A stretch of 34,878 nucleotides of DNA from UBA2336 sp964538575 (GCA_964538575.1 CAZIGG010000023.1:1-34878); one strand, 5' to 3'. Positions 17,501-26,203 are shown, counted from the first letter of the stretch. The notes: a model not told the origin generated them from the letters alone. Program-made: numbers and translations.

Positions 17501-17965
17501 TCAGTTCTTTCGTTTGGCGTACGTTCCTTCAAAGGAACAACCGCTTTCGTGAAGTCTGCAAAGATTAACTTCCTTAATGTCAATCTTATCTTCCTGAAGC
17601 ATCAGTGAAAACTGGAGCGGACATTGGTTCTGCTCAAAGAAACCTACATGATAATTTTCTTCATGACTTACCATGAATATCTTTCCTTCGGCCTCTCCCT
17701 TACAACTGCCTTGTGAAACGGATAACGTAAACGACAGATCATTGCCGCTTTCGGTAATGGTCAGCACTGCTGAAAACCCGCGGGTTGTACTTTCATGATC
17801 ATAGATTCCCTGGAAATTTCTGTAATCATAAACGGTCCTGTCTTCAGGCTGTTCATAGAATGCTTCAGCCGAATCAATTTCGATGGCTTCATTATTCTTT
17901 TCCAGAGGCGCTTTACCGGTACAGCCCGCCAGCAGCAGGCAAAAAAGAAGGGAGCAGGCTCTCAT
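17501..17965 (-). CDS. Small lipoprotein of unknown function
   Basis: A 154-residue protein with a type II signal peptide: a hydrophobic N-terminus and the lipobox LAGC, Cys15 being lipidated. The mature part is acidic, with a FQGIYDHES segment and later short strands (SAVLTITESGNDLSFTLSV) ending in FEGTYAKRKN. This resembles the small beta-barrel or lipocalin-like lipoproteins common in Bacteroidota. It contains several further cysteines that could pair. I do not recognise a family. It is convergent with menC, whose stop codon is directly adjacent, and lies 55 bases downstream of another secreted-protein gene on the same strand. Confidence 0.75.
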   Translation of the reverse strand: MRACSLLFCLLLAGCTGKAPLEKNNEAIEIDSAEAFYEQPEDRTVYDYRNFQGIYDHESTTRGFSAVLTITESGNDLSFTLSVSQGSCKGEAEGKIFMVSHEENYHVGFFEQNQCPLQFSLMLQEDKIDIKEVNLCRLHESGCSFEGTYAKRKN

Positions 17966-18020
17966 GGAAAAGTAAAAATTTGATTTTCAACAGGTTGGAA
18001 ACAAAAAATCCTTTAAAAAC

Positions 18021-18809
18021 TTAATTCAATTTCTCAATCGCCACGTCAAGTGTTTCTTTAACACTGCTTTGATCTTTCAACGCATCTTTCAACCCATTAA
18101 TCACGAAAGATGGAATGGCTTCATTTTTCGAGAGCTTTTTCTGAACCTCGCGGATCATTTCAAGTGCGTCAGCCTTTTTATCAAATTCAGACAAACCCGT
18201 TACTTCATTCTCCAGCTTTATCCAGGCTTCAGTGGCGGGTGATTTTTTCACCGATGTTGAAATGGTTTTCAACTCCACGCAGTTGTTATAATCCTCAACA
18301 ATCTTCAAGAGGTCGGATTTGCCTAATACCCCCGATTCAATGTCCTGTACAAGACTCGGACAATCTGCCAAATAATGGGTGACCCTTTTCTTAAACCCGA
18401 GATTAGGAACGTCCAGCAGTGCTCCATCTTTTTTTACAAAGTAACGGCCATACCATGTTGTTTGATTTTCCACCTGATAACCATACAGGGCTAAATAGCC
18501 GGGCTTGATCAGCTTCATGAATGTGTAACCATCATAAAACTTTATCGTGTGATAAATTTCATCATTCATTTTGAAGGCAATCGTTTGAAGAAGTTCATGC
18601 GTGCTCTTTTTACCATTTTCAGCGGTAAGCCGAACGTATTTTGAGCCATTACTTGCGTATTTAACTCCGCTATTAGAATAGTACCTGACCTTCCCCCGAA
18701 GCGTGTCACCCTTAATGGTAACAACATAATCGCCCTGAGCCGAAGCTGCGCTGTACCCAATCACAAAAAGTATGATCATCAAAATCTGAAGCATGACAAT
18801 TTTTCTCAT
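18021..18809 (-). CDS. Secreted protein of unknown function
   Basis: A 262-residue protein with a signal peptide (hydrophobic residues 5-22, ending SAASAQG). The mature N-terminal half is beta-rich and begins YVVTIKGDTLRGKVRYYSN, an opening I have seen in many uncharacterised Bacteroidota periplasmic proteins. Then follow YDGYTFMKLI and GRYFVKKDGALLDVP. The C-terminal part (about 150-262) is helical and charged, without a clear domain. No enzyme motif is visible. It precedes the small lipoprotein gene on the same strand with a 55-base gap, so the two may share a transcript. Confidence 0.75.
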   Translation of the reverse strand: MRKIVMLQILMIILFVIGYSAASAQGDYVVTIKGDTLRGKVRYYSNSGVKYASNGSKYVRLTAENGKKSTHELLQTIAFKMNDEIYHTIKFYDGYTFMKLIKPGYLALYGYQVENQTTWYGRYFVKKDGALLDVPNLGFKKRVTHYLADCPSLVQDIESGVLGKSDLLKIVEDYNNCVELKTISTSVKKSPATEAWIKLENEVTGLSEFDKKADALEMIREVQKKLSKNEAIPSFVINGLKDALKDQSSVKETLDVAIEKLN

Positions 18810-18883
18810 AAAGCGGAAATTTTCTTAAGTCGAAAGTTAAAAACTTTGCGAAATAACGCTACATACCGCTTGTATATTACGTA

Positions 18884-19045
18884 CTACGTTTTGGTTTGTT
18901 TATGCCGCCCGGCATCTTTAAGCGCTTTCGAAATAATCCATTCAAGCTGGCCGTTGGTGCTTCGGAAATCGTCTGCCGCCCATTTTTCCACCGCTTTAAG
19001 CAAGTCGGGATCAAGGCGCAGTGCAAATGGTTTTTTTTGAGCCAT
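18884..19045 (-). CDS. Arc-type ribbon-helix-helix DNA-binding protein
   Basis: A 53-residue protein starting MAQKKPFALRLDPDLLKAVE. The pattern (FALRLDPDLL strand, AVEKWAADDF helix, STNGQLEWIISKAL helix) is the Arc/MetJ ribbon-helix-helix fold: a strand that inserts into the DNA major groove and two dimerising helices. In Bacteroidota such proteins are annotated as Arc family DNA-binding proteins. The start lies two bases after the stop of the membrane-protein gene, which itself overlaps the SPFH gene, so this is the last gene of a three-gene operon. It may autoregulate that operon. There is no toxin gene beside it, so a toxin-antitoxin role is unlikely. Confidence 0.85.
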   Translation of the reverse strand: MAQKKPFALRLDPDLLKAVEKWAADDFRSTNGQLEWIISKALKDAGRHKQTKT

Positions 19046-19047
19046 TT

Positions 19048-19587
19048 TTAAAATTTTTCACTTTTCAACATGAGTTTCTGCATGGCGCGTTCAATTTCTT
19101 CCCTGTTTTCCGTACTCATCATGATCGTCCTGCCATCGTGTGTTTTTAGGGTCAGAATGTAAGCCGGTTTAATAATCATCCGAACCGTTTTACTGAAGAT
19201 TTCTTTACGGTATCCGACCCCACGGCCTTTCCAGAAGGTCCACTTTTCAAGAGAATAGTTAGCGATCTGATGGGGGCGAAGCGCATTCCAATCGGTGAAA
19301 TAAGCGAAGAACTTATACCGGAATTCTTCGCTCGTAATTTCTATGCGTAGCGTCATTGAAGCAACGAGCCAAATCACGAGAATCTGAACAATAACCACAA
19401 CAAGGAGTGCTGCGATCAGGCCACCATCGCTCATCGGTTCATTTCCCCAGGGTTCGCCCAGAATAATTTGCTGGTAAAAGCCGTACAAAATACCCAGAGA
19501 AGAAAGAAATCCGACAGGAATGATGATATACCAGATCCATAAAACCTGCCTGAAGCTCTGCTGCTCTGAATAATTAACGCGTGTCAT
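19048..19587 (-). CDS. Two-helix membrane protein, PH-like C-terminal region
   Basis: A 179-residue protein with two hydrophobic helices (about 15-36 and 58-80) and a soluble C-terminal domain of beta strands and a final helix (ILTLKTHDGRTIMMSTENREEIERAMQKL). That pattern is reminiscent of bacterial PH-like domains: a response to a threshold of strands closed by a helix. I do not recognise a named family. Its ATG overlaps the SPFH stop by one base (TAATG) and the Arc-type gene follows after two bases, so the three are translated from one transcript. A role as a membrane partner of the SPFH protein is inferred from this arrangement. Confidence 0.75.
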   Translation of the reverse strand: MTRVNYSEQQSFRQVLWIWYIIIPVGFLSSLGILYGFYQQIILGEPWGNEPMSDGGLIAALLVVVIVQILVIWLVASMTLRIEITSEEFRYKFFAYFTDWNALRPHQIANYSLEKWTFWKGRGVGYRKEIFSKTVRMIIKPAYILTLKTHDGRTIMMSTENREEIERAMQKLMLKSEKF

Positions 19588-20438
19588 TATTGATGTAACG
19601 TTCCGGTGTTCACAACGGGACTCACATCTTTATCTGCGCAAAGCACAACCATCAGGTTACTGACCATCGCTGCCTTACGCTCTTCATCAAGCTCGATGAT
19701 GTTTTGCTTGGCTAAGTGATCAAGCGCCATCTGCACCATGCTCACAGCGCCTTCTACAATTTTAAAACGGGCCGAAACAACGGCAGCAGCTTGTTGCCTT
19801 CTCAGCATAGCGCTGGCAATCTCAGGGGCATAGGCCAGGTAGCCAATGCGTGCTTCAATCACATGAATGCCCGCCATATCTAAGCGGCCGCGAAGGTTTT
19901 CTTCAAGCATATGATTTACATCTTCATGACCCGAGCGAAGTGTTATTTCTGAATCTTCTTCAAAATTGTCGTATGCATATTGGCCGGCAAGCTTCCGCAC
20001 GGCCGAATCGCTTTGCACCTTTACAAAATTTTCATAATTATCAACTTCAAATGCCGCCTGAAACGTGTTGCGCACCTGCCAAACCAGGATCACACCAATT
20101 TGAATCGGGTTCCCGACCTTATCATTCACCTTGATCTTTTCGCTGTCGAAATTGCGCGCCCTTAGCGAGATTGGCTTTTTCGTGTAAAAAGGGTTAACCC
20201 AGTAGAAGCCGTTTTTCTTAACAGTTCCTTTGTAGGCACCGAACAGAACAAGTACAATAGAAGAATTGGGATTGATAAAAAAGAACCCGGGCATCAGCAC
20301 AAAGCCCAGCACGAGCGGCCAGATGAATACGGGATTCCGGGCCATAATAAGGCCGAATGCACCGAACACGAGCAATAACAAAATAACAGCCAGCATGACA
20401 TAGCCGGATACGGGAGCAGAGGTTTTTTCCTGGTTCAT
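19587..20438 (-). CDS. SPFH (band 7) domain membrane protein
   Basis: A 283-residue protein. Two hydrophobic helices lie near the N-terminus (about 13-33 and 37-55), then the SPFH domain (about 60-230) with GFYWVNPFYTKKPISLRARNF, IGVILVWQV and YENFVKVQSDSAVRKLAGQY. A short helical tail follows (RRQQAAAVVSARFKIVEGAV). SPFH proteins (stomatin/flotillin relatives) oligomerise on membranes into microdomain or cage structures and often control partner proteases or transporters. It lacks the long coiled coil of flotillin. It leads the operon with the two-helix protein and the Arc-type protein, and is divergent from the bestrophin-like gene. Confidence 0.9.
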   Translation of the reverse strand: MNQEKTSAPVSGYVMLAVILLLLVFGAFGLIMARNPVFIWPLVLGFVLMPGFFFINPNSSIVLVLFGAYKGTVKKNGFYWVNPFYTKKPISLRARNFDSEKIKVNDKVGNPIQIGVILVWQVRNTFQAAFEVDNYENFVKVQSDSAVRKLAGQYAYDNFEEDSEITLRSGHEDVNHMLEENLRGRLDMAGIHVIEARIGYLAYAPEIASAMLRRQQAAAVVSARFKIVEGAVSMVQMALDHLAKQNIIELDEERKAAMVSNLMVVLCADKDVSPVVNTGTLHQ

Positions 20439-20561
20439 AGCGTTGATATTAAAATGATATTATAAATATATTACTTTAAATTGATAACGCAAAATCCCCA
20501 AAAGGGTTACAACTTGAAATTCGGTTTCCGCTCCTTATTTTTAGGGCTATTTTTCATTCTC

Positions 20562-21443
20562 ATGGTTGATTACAATCCCAAAACATGGCTTTCGTTGATT
20601 TTTCATTCCTACAGCAGGTTTGTAGTGAAAACCCTTTTCCCCGCGCTTATCTTCATGGGGTTGCTTTCTTTCGGGGTTTGTTACATTGTGCTGGAAGTTT
20701 TACATCCTGACCGTGAGGAGTTTCAGAGCACCACGGCTGTTCACTCGCTGCTGGGTATCGTGCTGGGTTTATTTCTTGTGTTCAGGATTAACTCTGCGTA
20801 TGACCGCTGGTGGGAAGGCCGCAAGCTATGGGGATCGCTTGTTAACGGCACCCGTAATTTTGCGCTAAAGTTAAATGCTTATTTGCCGGAGGAGGATTCA
20901 GAGACACGCCAGTGGTTTTCTCACATGACTATCAATTTTGTTTTTGCGAGCAAAGAGCATTTGAGAAAAGGTGTGAAAATGGAAGAGTTGAAGATTACCG
21001 ATGCTGACTTTGAGAAAGAACTGGCCAGCATTTCGCATAAGCCCAACGCGATAGCCGGACAACTTTATAAAAAGGTTAATGAATTATATGTTCAGAAGAA
21101 GCTCACCGGCAGTCATTTTTTTGTGCTGGATAAGGAAATGAAAGAGTTTATTGATATCATGGGTGCCTGTGAACGCATCAAGAATACGCCCATTCCGTAT
21201 TCGTATGCCATGTATATCAAGAAATTTATCTTTACTTATATAATAACCCTGCCGCTGGGCTTTGTTACCAACCTGCATTACATGACGATACCCGCTGTTC
21301 TGGTGATTTCATTTATCCTGCTGAGCGTGGAGCTGATCGCGGAAGACATCGAAGATCCGTTCGGGCATGATATGAATGATTTACCGACCGATCAACTGGC
21401 TTCAAAAATCAAAGAGAATGTGAGTGAAATACTGGTTCACTGA
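20562..21443 (+). CDS. Bestrophin-like anion channel
   Basis: A 293-residue membrane protein of the bestrophin/UPF0187 family (PF01062). I chose the ATG at 20562 because it gives the usual N-terminus MVDYNPKTWLSLIFH; a TTG further upstream (20481) would add 27 unsupported residues. Visible features include hydrophobic helices near 22-50 and 65-85, the FRINSAYDRWWEGRKLWG segment typical of bacterial bestrophins, two later helices (about 205-255) and the C-terminal DIEDPFGHDMNDLPTD motif that matches the Ca-clasp/C-terminal region of the family. Bacterial members are pentameric ion channels. The gene is convergent with a 41-residue membrane-protein gene whose stop is two bases beyond its own. 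Confidence 0.9.
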   Translation: MVDYNPKTWLSLIFHSYSRFVVKTLFPALIFMGLLSFGVCYIVLEVLHPDREEFQSTTAVHSLLGIVLGLFLVFRINSAYDRWWEGRKLWGSLVNGTRNFALKLNAYLPEEDSETRQWFSHMTINFVFASKEHLRKGVKMEELKITDADFEKELASISHKPNAIAGQLYKKVNELYVQKKLTGSHFFVLDKEMKEFIDIMGACERIKNTPIPYSYAMYIKKFIFTYIITLPLGFVTNLHYMTIPAVLVISFILLSVELIAEDIEDPFGHDMNDLPTDQLASKIKENVSEILVH

Positions 21444-21445
21444 TC

Positions 21446-21571
21446 TTACTGAACCACTGCGCTAAAGATAAAATACAGGATTATCAGCAGGATCAGCACG
21501 CCATACATGATCAGGTCAACCCGGATGTAAGGTTTATATTCGTTGTATAAATCCCTTAATTTTTTAAACAT
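21446..21571 (-). CDS. 41-residue membrane protein
   Basis: A short frame from ATG (21571) to TAA (21446). It encodes a charged N-terminus (MFKKLRDLYNEYKPYIRVDL) followed by one hydrophobic helix (about residues 20-39). The pattern, amphipathic lead then a single-pass helix, is typical of real small membrane proteins. The frame fills the gap between the bestrophin-like gene (convergent, two bases away) and the start of the next secreted protein. I know of no function. It could be a subunit or regulator of a larger membrane protein. Confidence 0.6.
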   Translation of the reverse strand: MFKKLRDLYNEYKPYIRVDLIMYGVLILLIILYFIFSAVVQ

Positions 21572-21662
21572 CGCACAGAAATCTTCTGCAATAATAAGTT
21601 CAAAATTTTTGGCTATCCTATTGTTTTACCGGAAACAGAGTTGAATATTTCACCTTTAGGCT

Positions 21663-24479
21663 TTGAGATACACCTGTTCCATACTGATTCTCTGGTTTTT
21701 TTTCGGTGCCCCGGCATTCGGGCAGGAGGTATTGGAGAATAACCCGCCTTCCGTAAAGTTTTATAAAATCAATACCCCCCATTTTAAGGTACTTTATCCC
21801 AAAGGATTTGATGCCGAGGCGCAGCGTATGGCAAATACGCTTGAACATATCTATGCGCCCGAATCCCGGTCGATGGGAGCAAGGCCGCGCAAAATTTCTA
21901 TTATNNNNNNNNNNNNNNNNNNNNNNNNNNNNNNNNNNNNNNNNNNNNNNNNNNNNNNNNNNNNNNNNNNNNNNNNNNNNNNNNNNNNNNNNNNNNNNNN
22001 NNNNAAATGGGTTTGGGAGGGTGATGCCGTTGCAACCGAAACAGCTTTTACCCACAGCGGCCGTGGCCGCATTCCGAATTTCGGATTGCTGCTCCGGACA
22101 AACCTCCAGGAGGGAAGAGTTTTTAATTACAACAAACAATACCTGCGTTCGTACAAACACAATATGTCCGACCATTATGTGTTTGGGTACCACATGATCG
22201 GCTATCTGCGTAAACATACAGGCGATGCTGATATTTGGGGCAAGGCCATGAAACGCACAGCGCTTTTGCCTTTTTTACCGTTCAGGTTTTCACAATCTGT
22301 AAAAAAACTAAGCGGGCTGAGTCTTCCGAAACTATATCAGGCCACAGCGCTTGACTTACAGAAAACATGGGCTGACGAGTCAAGTCAGTTGCAGTTCACC
22401 GCCTACGACAACATTAGTCAACGCAACTCAAAAGCCTATACCGATTACCGGTATCCTCAACCATTACCCGATGGCAGCGTGGTGGTATTGAAAAACGGCA
22501 TTGGCGATTTTTCCCAGTTTATAAAAATGAATGCTGCTGGTGAAAAGAAAATTTTTATTCCCGGGGTGATGAACGATGCCGGGATGCTATCGGCTGTGAA
22601 GGGAAAAATTGTGTGGAGCGAGTTTGGGTTTGACCCGCGCTGGCTCGTAAAAAATTATTCGGTAATTAAGTCGTACAACGTGCAAACAAAAGAGTACCGG
22701 GTACTCACATACAAGACACGCTATTCAGGCGCTGCACTTTCGCCTGATACAACCAAAATTGTAACGGTTGAAAGCGATACAGAGTATAAAGTTTCGGTTG
22801 TAGTGATTAACAGTGAGAACGGAAACATGATCAAAAAATTTGCGAATCCATCGAATGCTTTTTATTCGATGGCACGCTGGTCGGCCGATGGGTCAACGAT
22901 TGTGGCGCTGAAAACCGAAAATCAAAAACGAAGCGTGGTTAGCATTGAGTTTGCCTCGGGTGCTGAAACGGTGTTGATTCAACCCACGCGTGAAAATATA
23001 GGCCATCCGGTGCTAACCAACGACTACCTCTTGTACAATTCACCTGTAAGTGGCATCGATAATGTTTATGCCCTCGATTTAAAGAAAGGAGTAACCCTGC
23101 AAATTACATCTGCAAAGTATGGAGCGTACAACCCGGTATTGTCTGAGGACGGTTCAAAAATTTATTACAACAACCAATCGCGCGATGGATTGGATGTTGT
23201 GACTGCACCATTTTCTCCGGCAACATGGCCTGAGTTTGCCCCGAAGCAGTCGCCAAAAGCATATGCCGATTACTTAAGTGAGCAGGAGGGAAGGCCGCAT
23301 CTGCTGGATACTGTTCCGCAAACAGTTTTTGATGCAAATCGATATAATAAAATCTCGGGCATTTTCAATCCGTATAGTTGGGGAGCCTATTTTAATACAT
23401 CCTTTACTCAGGCCGACATCGGTATTTCTTCGCAGGATGTATTAAGCACAACCGAGATCAAGGCCGGCTATTTGTTTGACATCAACGAACGCACAGGTGC
23501 CTGGCGGTTGGGGGTGAGCTACCAGGGATGGTATCCGATTATTGATGTGAATGTTACGTACGGGAAACGCTCGTTAAACGAGGGAGATATCTCTTACTAT
23601 AAAATTGTTCCAGGTGACACCGTTATCGCAACAGATAACTTAACATTTGACTGGAGAGAGAGTACCGCGGAAATTGGTTTAAGAATTCCACTGATTACTA
23701 CAAACTCAAAATATCACGGTAACTTTACGGTGGGAAATTATATTGGACTAACCCGCACGAATGATTTTTCAAATTCTATTTCCGGAGATAGCCGCATTGT
23801 GACTCCGGAAATTCCGGTGTATTGGAACAGGACAATCGTTGCGAACGGCACATTGCTGTATAACCATTTTAATATTTCTGCCTATAGACTTTTAAAACAG
23901 AGCCGAAGGGATATTTACAGCAAATGGGGTCAAACCATATCCATGAATGTGTATGGAACGCCCTATGGCGGTGATTATACAGGAGAACAGTTTTCATTTT
24001 ATACACAGGTATACTTTCCCGGGTTATTCAAGCATCATTCTTTTTGGGGATATTGGGCTTATCAGGGAACCAAAATTCCACTGTTAAGCCGGAATTCATC
24101 CAGTGAACCATTCGAAGATAATAACTCGTACTTTTTCAGGAATCAAATCCCCCTCCCAAGAGGATTGTCCGTTGCCCGTTTCGAAAAATTCTATTCCATG
24201 TCGGCTAATTATACATTGCCTCTTTGGTATCCCGACTTTGCGCTCGGCCCATTGCTGAATATTCAGCGCTTCAGGGGTAATGCATTCTTTGATTATGGAT
24301 TTGGTTCAACCCCGCAAAGAGAGTTAAGTCAAACCTATGCTTCTGTGGGTGGTGAACTGCGTATGGATTTTAATCTGATGCGTTACCTGCCTCAACTGAA
24401 TGTTGGTTTCCGCTATTCGTACGGGCTTGAACCATCCGCTTCTCAGTTCGAATTCCTGATCGGATTCCTCAATTTTTAA
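21663..24479 (+). CDS. Secreted peptidase-MA-like/beta-propeller/outer-membrane barrel protein, interrupted by a scaffold gap
   Basis: Apparent length is 938 residues, but 100 N bases (21905-22004) sit inside it, so the real length is unknown. A TTG start at 21663 is needed because an in-frame TAG lies at 21657-21659; it gives a signal peptide (MRYTCSILILWFFFGAPAFG). Before the gap, NTPHFKVLYPKGFDAEAQRMANTLEH resembles the N-terminus of gluzincin (peptidase MA-like) proteins. Just after the gap comes WVWEGDAVATETAF, the segment that follows the zinc HExxH motif in such proteins. The middle (about 250-560) holds TolB/WD40-like propeller repeats, and the last 350 residues are rich in aromatic beta strands ending in a probable outer-membrane barrel (FEFLIGFLNF). 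The zinc motif itself, if present, must lie in the missing sequence. Confidence 0.8.
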   Translation: MRYTCSILILWFFFGAPAFGQEVLENNPPSVKFYKINTPHFKVLYPKGFDAEAQRMANTLEHIYAPESRSMGARPRKISIXXXXXXXXXXXXXXXXXXXXXXXXXXXXXXXXXXKWVWEGDAVATETAFTHSGRGRIPNFGLLLRTNLQEGRVFNYNKQYLRSYKHNMSDHYVFGYHMIGYLRKHTGDADIWGKAMKRTALLPFLPFRFSQSVKKLSGLSLPKLYQATALDLQKTWADESSQLQFTAYDNISQRNSKAYTDYRYPQPLPDGSVVVLKNGIGDFSQFIKMNAAGEKKIFIPGVMNDAGMLSAVKGKIVWSEFGFDPRWLVKNYSVIKSYNVQTKEYRVLTYKTRYSGAALSPDTTKIVTVESDTEYKVSVVVINSENGNMIKKFANPSNAFYSMARWSADGSTIVALKTENQKRSVVSIEFASGAETVLIQPTRENIGHPVLTNDYLLYNSPVSGIDNVYALDLKKGVTLQITSAKYGAYNPVLSEDGSKIYYNNQSRDGLDVVTAPFSPATWPEFAPKQSPKAYADYLSEQEGRPHLLDTVPQTVFDANRYNKISGIFNPYSWGAYFNTSFTQADIGISSQDVLSTTEIKAGYLFDINERTGAWRLGVSYQGWYPIIDVNVTYGKRSLNEGDISYYKIVPGDTVIATDNLTFDWRESTAEIGLRIPLITTNSKYHGNFTVGNYIGLTRTNDFSNSISGDSRIVTPEIPVYWNRTIVANGTLLYNHFNISAYRLLKQSRRDIYSKWGQTISMNVYGTPYGGDYTGEQFSFYTQVYFPGLFKHHSFWGYWAYQGTKIPLLSRNSSSEPFEDNNSYFFRNQIPLPRGLSVARFEKFYSMSANYTLPLWYPDFALGPLLNIQRFRGNAFFDYGFGSTPQRELSQTYASVGGELRMDFNLMRYLPQLNVGFRYSYGLEPSASQFEFLIGFLNF
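21905..22004. other. Scaffold gap (100 N)
   Basis: Exactly 100 undetermined bases, the conventional placeholder for a gap of unknown size. That the flanks happen to be in the same frame means nothing about true gap length. Confidence 0.98.
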
Positions 24480-24492
24480 AGCTTTTGAAGCC

Positions 24493-24523
24493 TTGAATTT
24501 CGGGGTTTTTAACCCTATTTTTG
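24493..24523 (+). promoter_or_regulatory. Promoter of pdhC (Bacteroidota type)
   Basis: A -33 TTG at 24493-24495, a 20-base spacer and a perfect TAnnTTTG box (TATTTTTG, 24516-24523). The start codon at 24554 is 30 bases downstream. Because the box covers 24521, a TTG start there for pdhC is excluded. Confidence 0.65.
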
Positions 24524-24553
24524 ACCCCTACATTTAAAAACAGCAAAAACAGA

Positions 24554-26203
24554 ATGGCGGAAATAGTCAGAATGCCCAAGATGAGCGATACCATGACCGA
24601 AGGGGTTATCGCAAAATGGCATAAGAAAGTTGGAGATACTGTGAAGTCGGGAGAGCTGATGGCAGAGATTGAAACTGACAAAGCCACCATGGATTACGAA
24701 TCCTTCAACGATGGTGTTGTGCTTCACATCGGTGCGCAGGAAGGCCAGGCTGTTCCCATAGACGGTGTTCTTGCTATCGTAGGAAAGAAAGGCGAAGATT
24801 TTAAAGCCTTATTGGAAGGAGACGCATCAGGCGGCAGCAAGCCCGCTGAATCAAAAAAAGAAGAGCCTAAGGTGAAAGAAGAACCTAAGAAAGAAGAATC
24901 AAAGCAGGAATCAATTGATACTTCTTCCATAAAAGCCAAGATTGTTCAGATGCCGAAGATGAGCGATACTATGACGGAAGGTGTTATTGCTGCCTGGCAT
25001 AAGAAAGTTGGCGATAGCGTGAAGTCGGGTGAACTGATGGCAGAGATCGAAACAGATAAAGCGACCATGGAGTACGAATCGTACGACAACGGAACTGTGC
25101 TTTATATTGGCGCAGAAAAAGGACAGTCAGTTCCGGTGGATGGCGTGCTGGCAATTGTAGGGGAGAAGGATGCAGACTGGAAAACGCTTCTGAAGGCAAC
25201 TCAGTCAAAATCAACCGATACAGCAAAACCTGAAGCAAAAAAATCAGAGGAGAAGAAGGAAGAGAAAAGTCAGGCTGCCTCACCGGTTAAGGAAGAAGCT
25301 GGTGCTGATCATTCATCCAACGGAAGAATAAAAGCGTCTCCGTTAGCCAAGCAGATTGCTAAAGAAAAAGGATACGACATTGCGAAGATTAAAGGTACAG
25401 GCGACAATGGCCGCGTTACCAAAAGCGATGTTGAAAACTATAAACCAGCTACAGAAACAAAAGGAGCCGCAAAAGACGGTAAGTCTTCAGCTCCTGTAGT
25501 ATTGCCGCAGGTTGTTGGTAAAGAGAGTTTCGAAGAAGTTGCTGTATCGCAAATGCGTAAAGTCATTGCGAAGCGCCTTTCTGAAAGCAAGTTTACTGCT
25601 CCGCATTTCTACGTTACCATGGAAATCAACATGGATAAAGCCGTGGAAGCGCGTAAGAGCATGAATGAGATCGCACCGGTTAAAATCTCCTTCAACGACA
25701 TCGTGCTGAAAGCTGTAGCTTCAGCGCTGCGCCAGCATCCGGATGTTAACTCAAGCTGGCAAGGGGATAAGATCAGAAAGAATCACCATATTCATATTGG
25801 TGTAGCGGTTGCGGTTAAAGACGGCTTGCTTGTACCGGTAGTTCGTTTCGCGGACAATAAATCATTATCACACATTTCAGCGGAGGTAAAAGACCTCGCT
25901 CAGAAGGCTCAGGATAAAAAACTCCAACCTGCCGATTGGGAAGGAAGCACGTTCACGATCTCTAACCTCGGTATGTTTGGCGTGGAGGAATTTACGGCAA
26001 TCATCAACACACCGGATTCCTGTATTCTTGCCGTTGGCGGAATTAAGGAAACGGCCATTGTTAAGAATGGTCAGCTTGCCGTTGGTAATATCATGAAAGT
26101 TACGCTTTCATGCGACCATCGTGTGGTGGATGGTGCAACGGGCGCTGCCTTCCTTAAAACCTTAAAAGGATTACTCGAAGATCCGGTTAGAATTTTGATT
26201 TAG
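24554..26203 (+). CDS. pdhC: Pyruvate dehydrogenase E2, dihydrolipoamide acetyltransferase
   Basis: A 549-residue subunit of the pyruvate dehydrogenase complex that carries acetyl groups to CoA. Two lipoyl domains come first (lipoyl lysines Lys43 and Lys169, each in ETDKAT), joined by Lys/Glu-rich linkers. The peripheral-subunit-binding domain is at about 258-296 (IKASPLAKQIAKEKGYD...GTGDNGRVTKSDVENY). The catalytic domain is about 325-549, with HRVVDG (His522, Asp526) near the end. The ATG at 24554 starts directly at the first lipoyl domain. The gene has its own promoter just upstream. Uma2-family and hslV genes follow closely (7 and 29 bases). E1 and E3 are not in the window. Confidence 0.96.
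   Translation: MAEIVRMPKMSDTMTEGVIAKWHKKVGDTVKSGELMAEIETDKATMDYESFNDGVVLHIGAQEGQAVPIDGVLAIVGKKGEDFKALLEGDASGGSKPAESKKEEPKVKEEPKKEESKQESIDTSSIKAKIVQMPKMSDTMTEGVIAAWHKKVGDSVKSGELMAEIETDKATMEYESYDNGTVLYIGAEKGQSVPVDGVLAIVGEKDADWKTLLKATQSKSTDTAKPEAKKSEEKKEEKSQAASPVKEEAGADHSSNGRIKASPLAKQIAKEKGYDIAKIKGTGDNGRVTKSDVENYKPATETKGAAKDGKSSAPVVLPQVVGKESFEEVAVSQMRKVIAKRLSESKFTAPHFYVTMEINMDKAVEARKSMNEIAPVKISFNDIVLKAVASALRQHPDVNSSWQGDKIRKNHHIHIGVAVAVKDGLLVPVVRFADNKSLSHISAEVKDLAQKAQDKKLQPADWEGSTFTISNLGMFGVEEFTAIINTPDSCILAVGGIKETAIVKNGQLAVGNIMKVTLSCDHRVVDGATGAAFLKTLKGLLEDPVRILI
24572..25081 (+). repeat. Duplicated lipoyl-domain coding segment
   Basis: The stretch beginning at 24572 and the one beginning at 24950, each about 130 bases, encode almost the same lipoyl-domain core (MPKMSDTMTEGVIA...ETDKATM). 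They differ at DNA level mostly in third codon positions. This is an internal duplication of the family type, not a mobile repeat. Confidence 0.85.

Noticed and set aside
18884..19587. Toxin-antitoxin pair formed by the Arc-type protein and its neighbour
   Set aside because: The neighbour is a two-helix membrane protein co-transcribed with an SPFH gene, with no toxin motif, and the regulator comes last rather than beside a toxin.
21618..22217. Frames running through the N stretch on the other frames and strand
   Set aside because: They exist only because N codons never read as stop. The flanking parts have no protein-like character.
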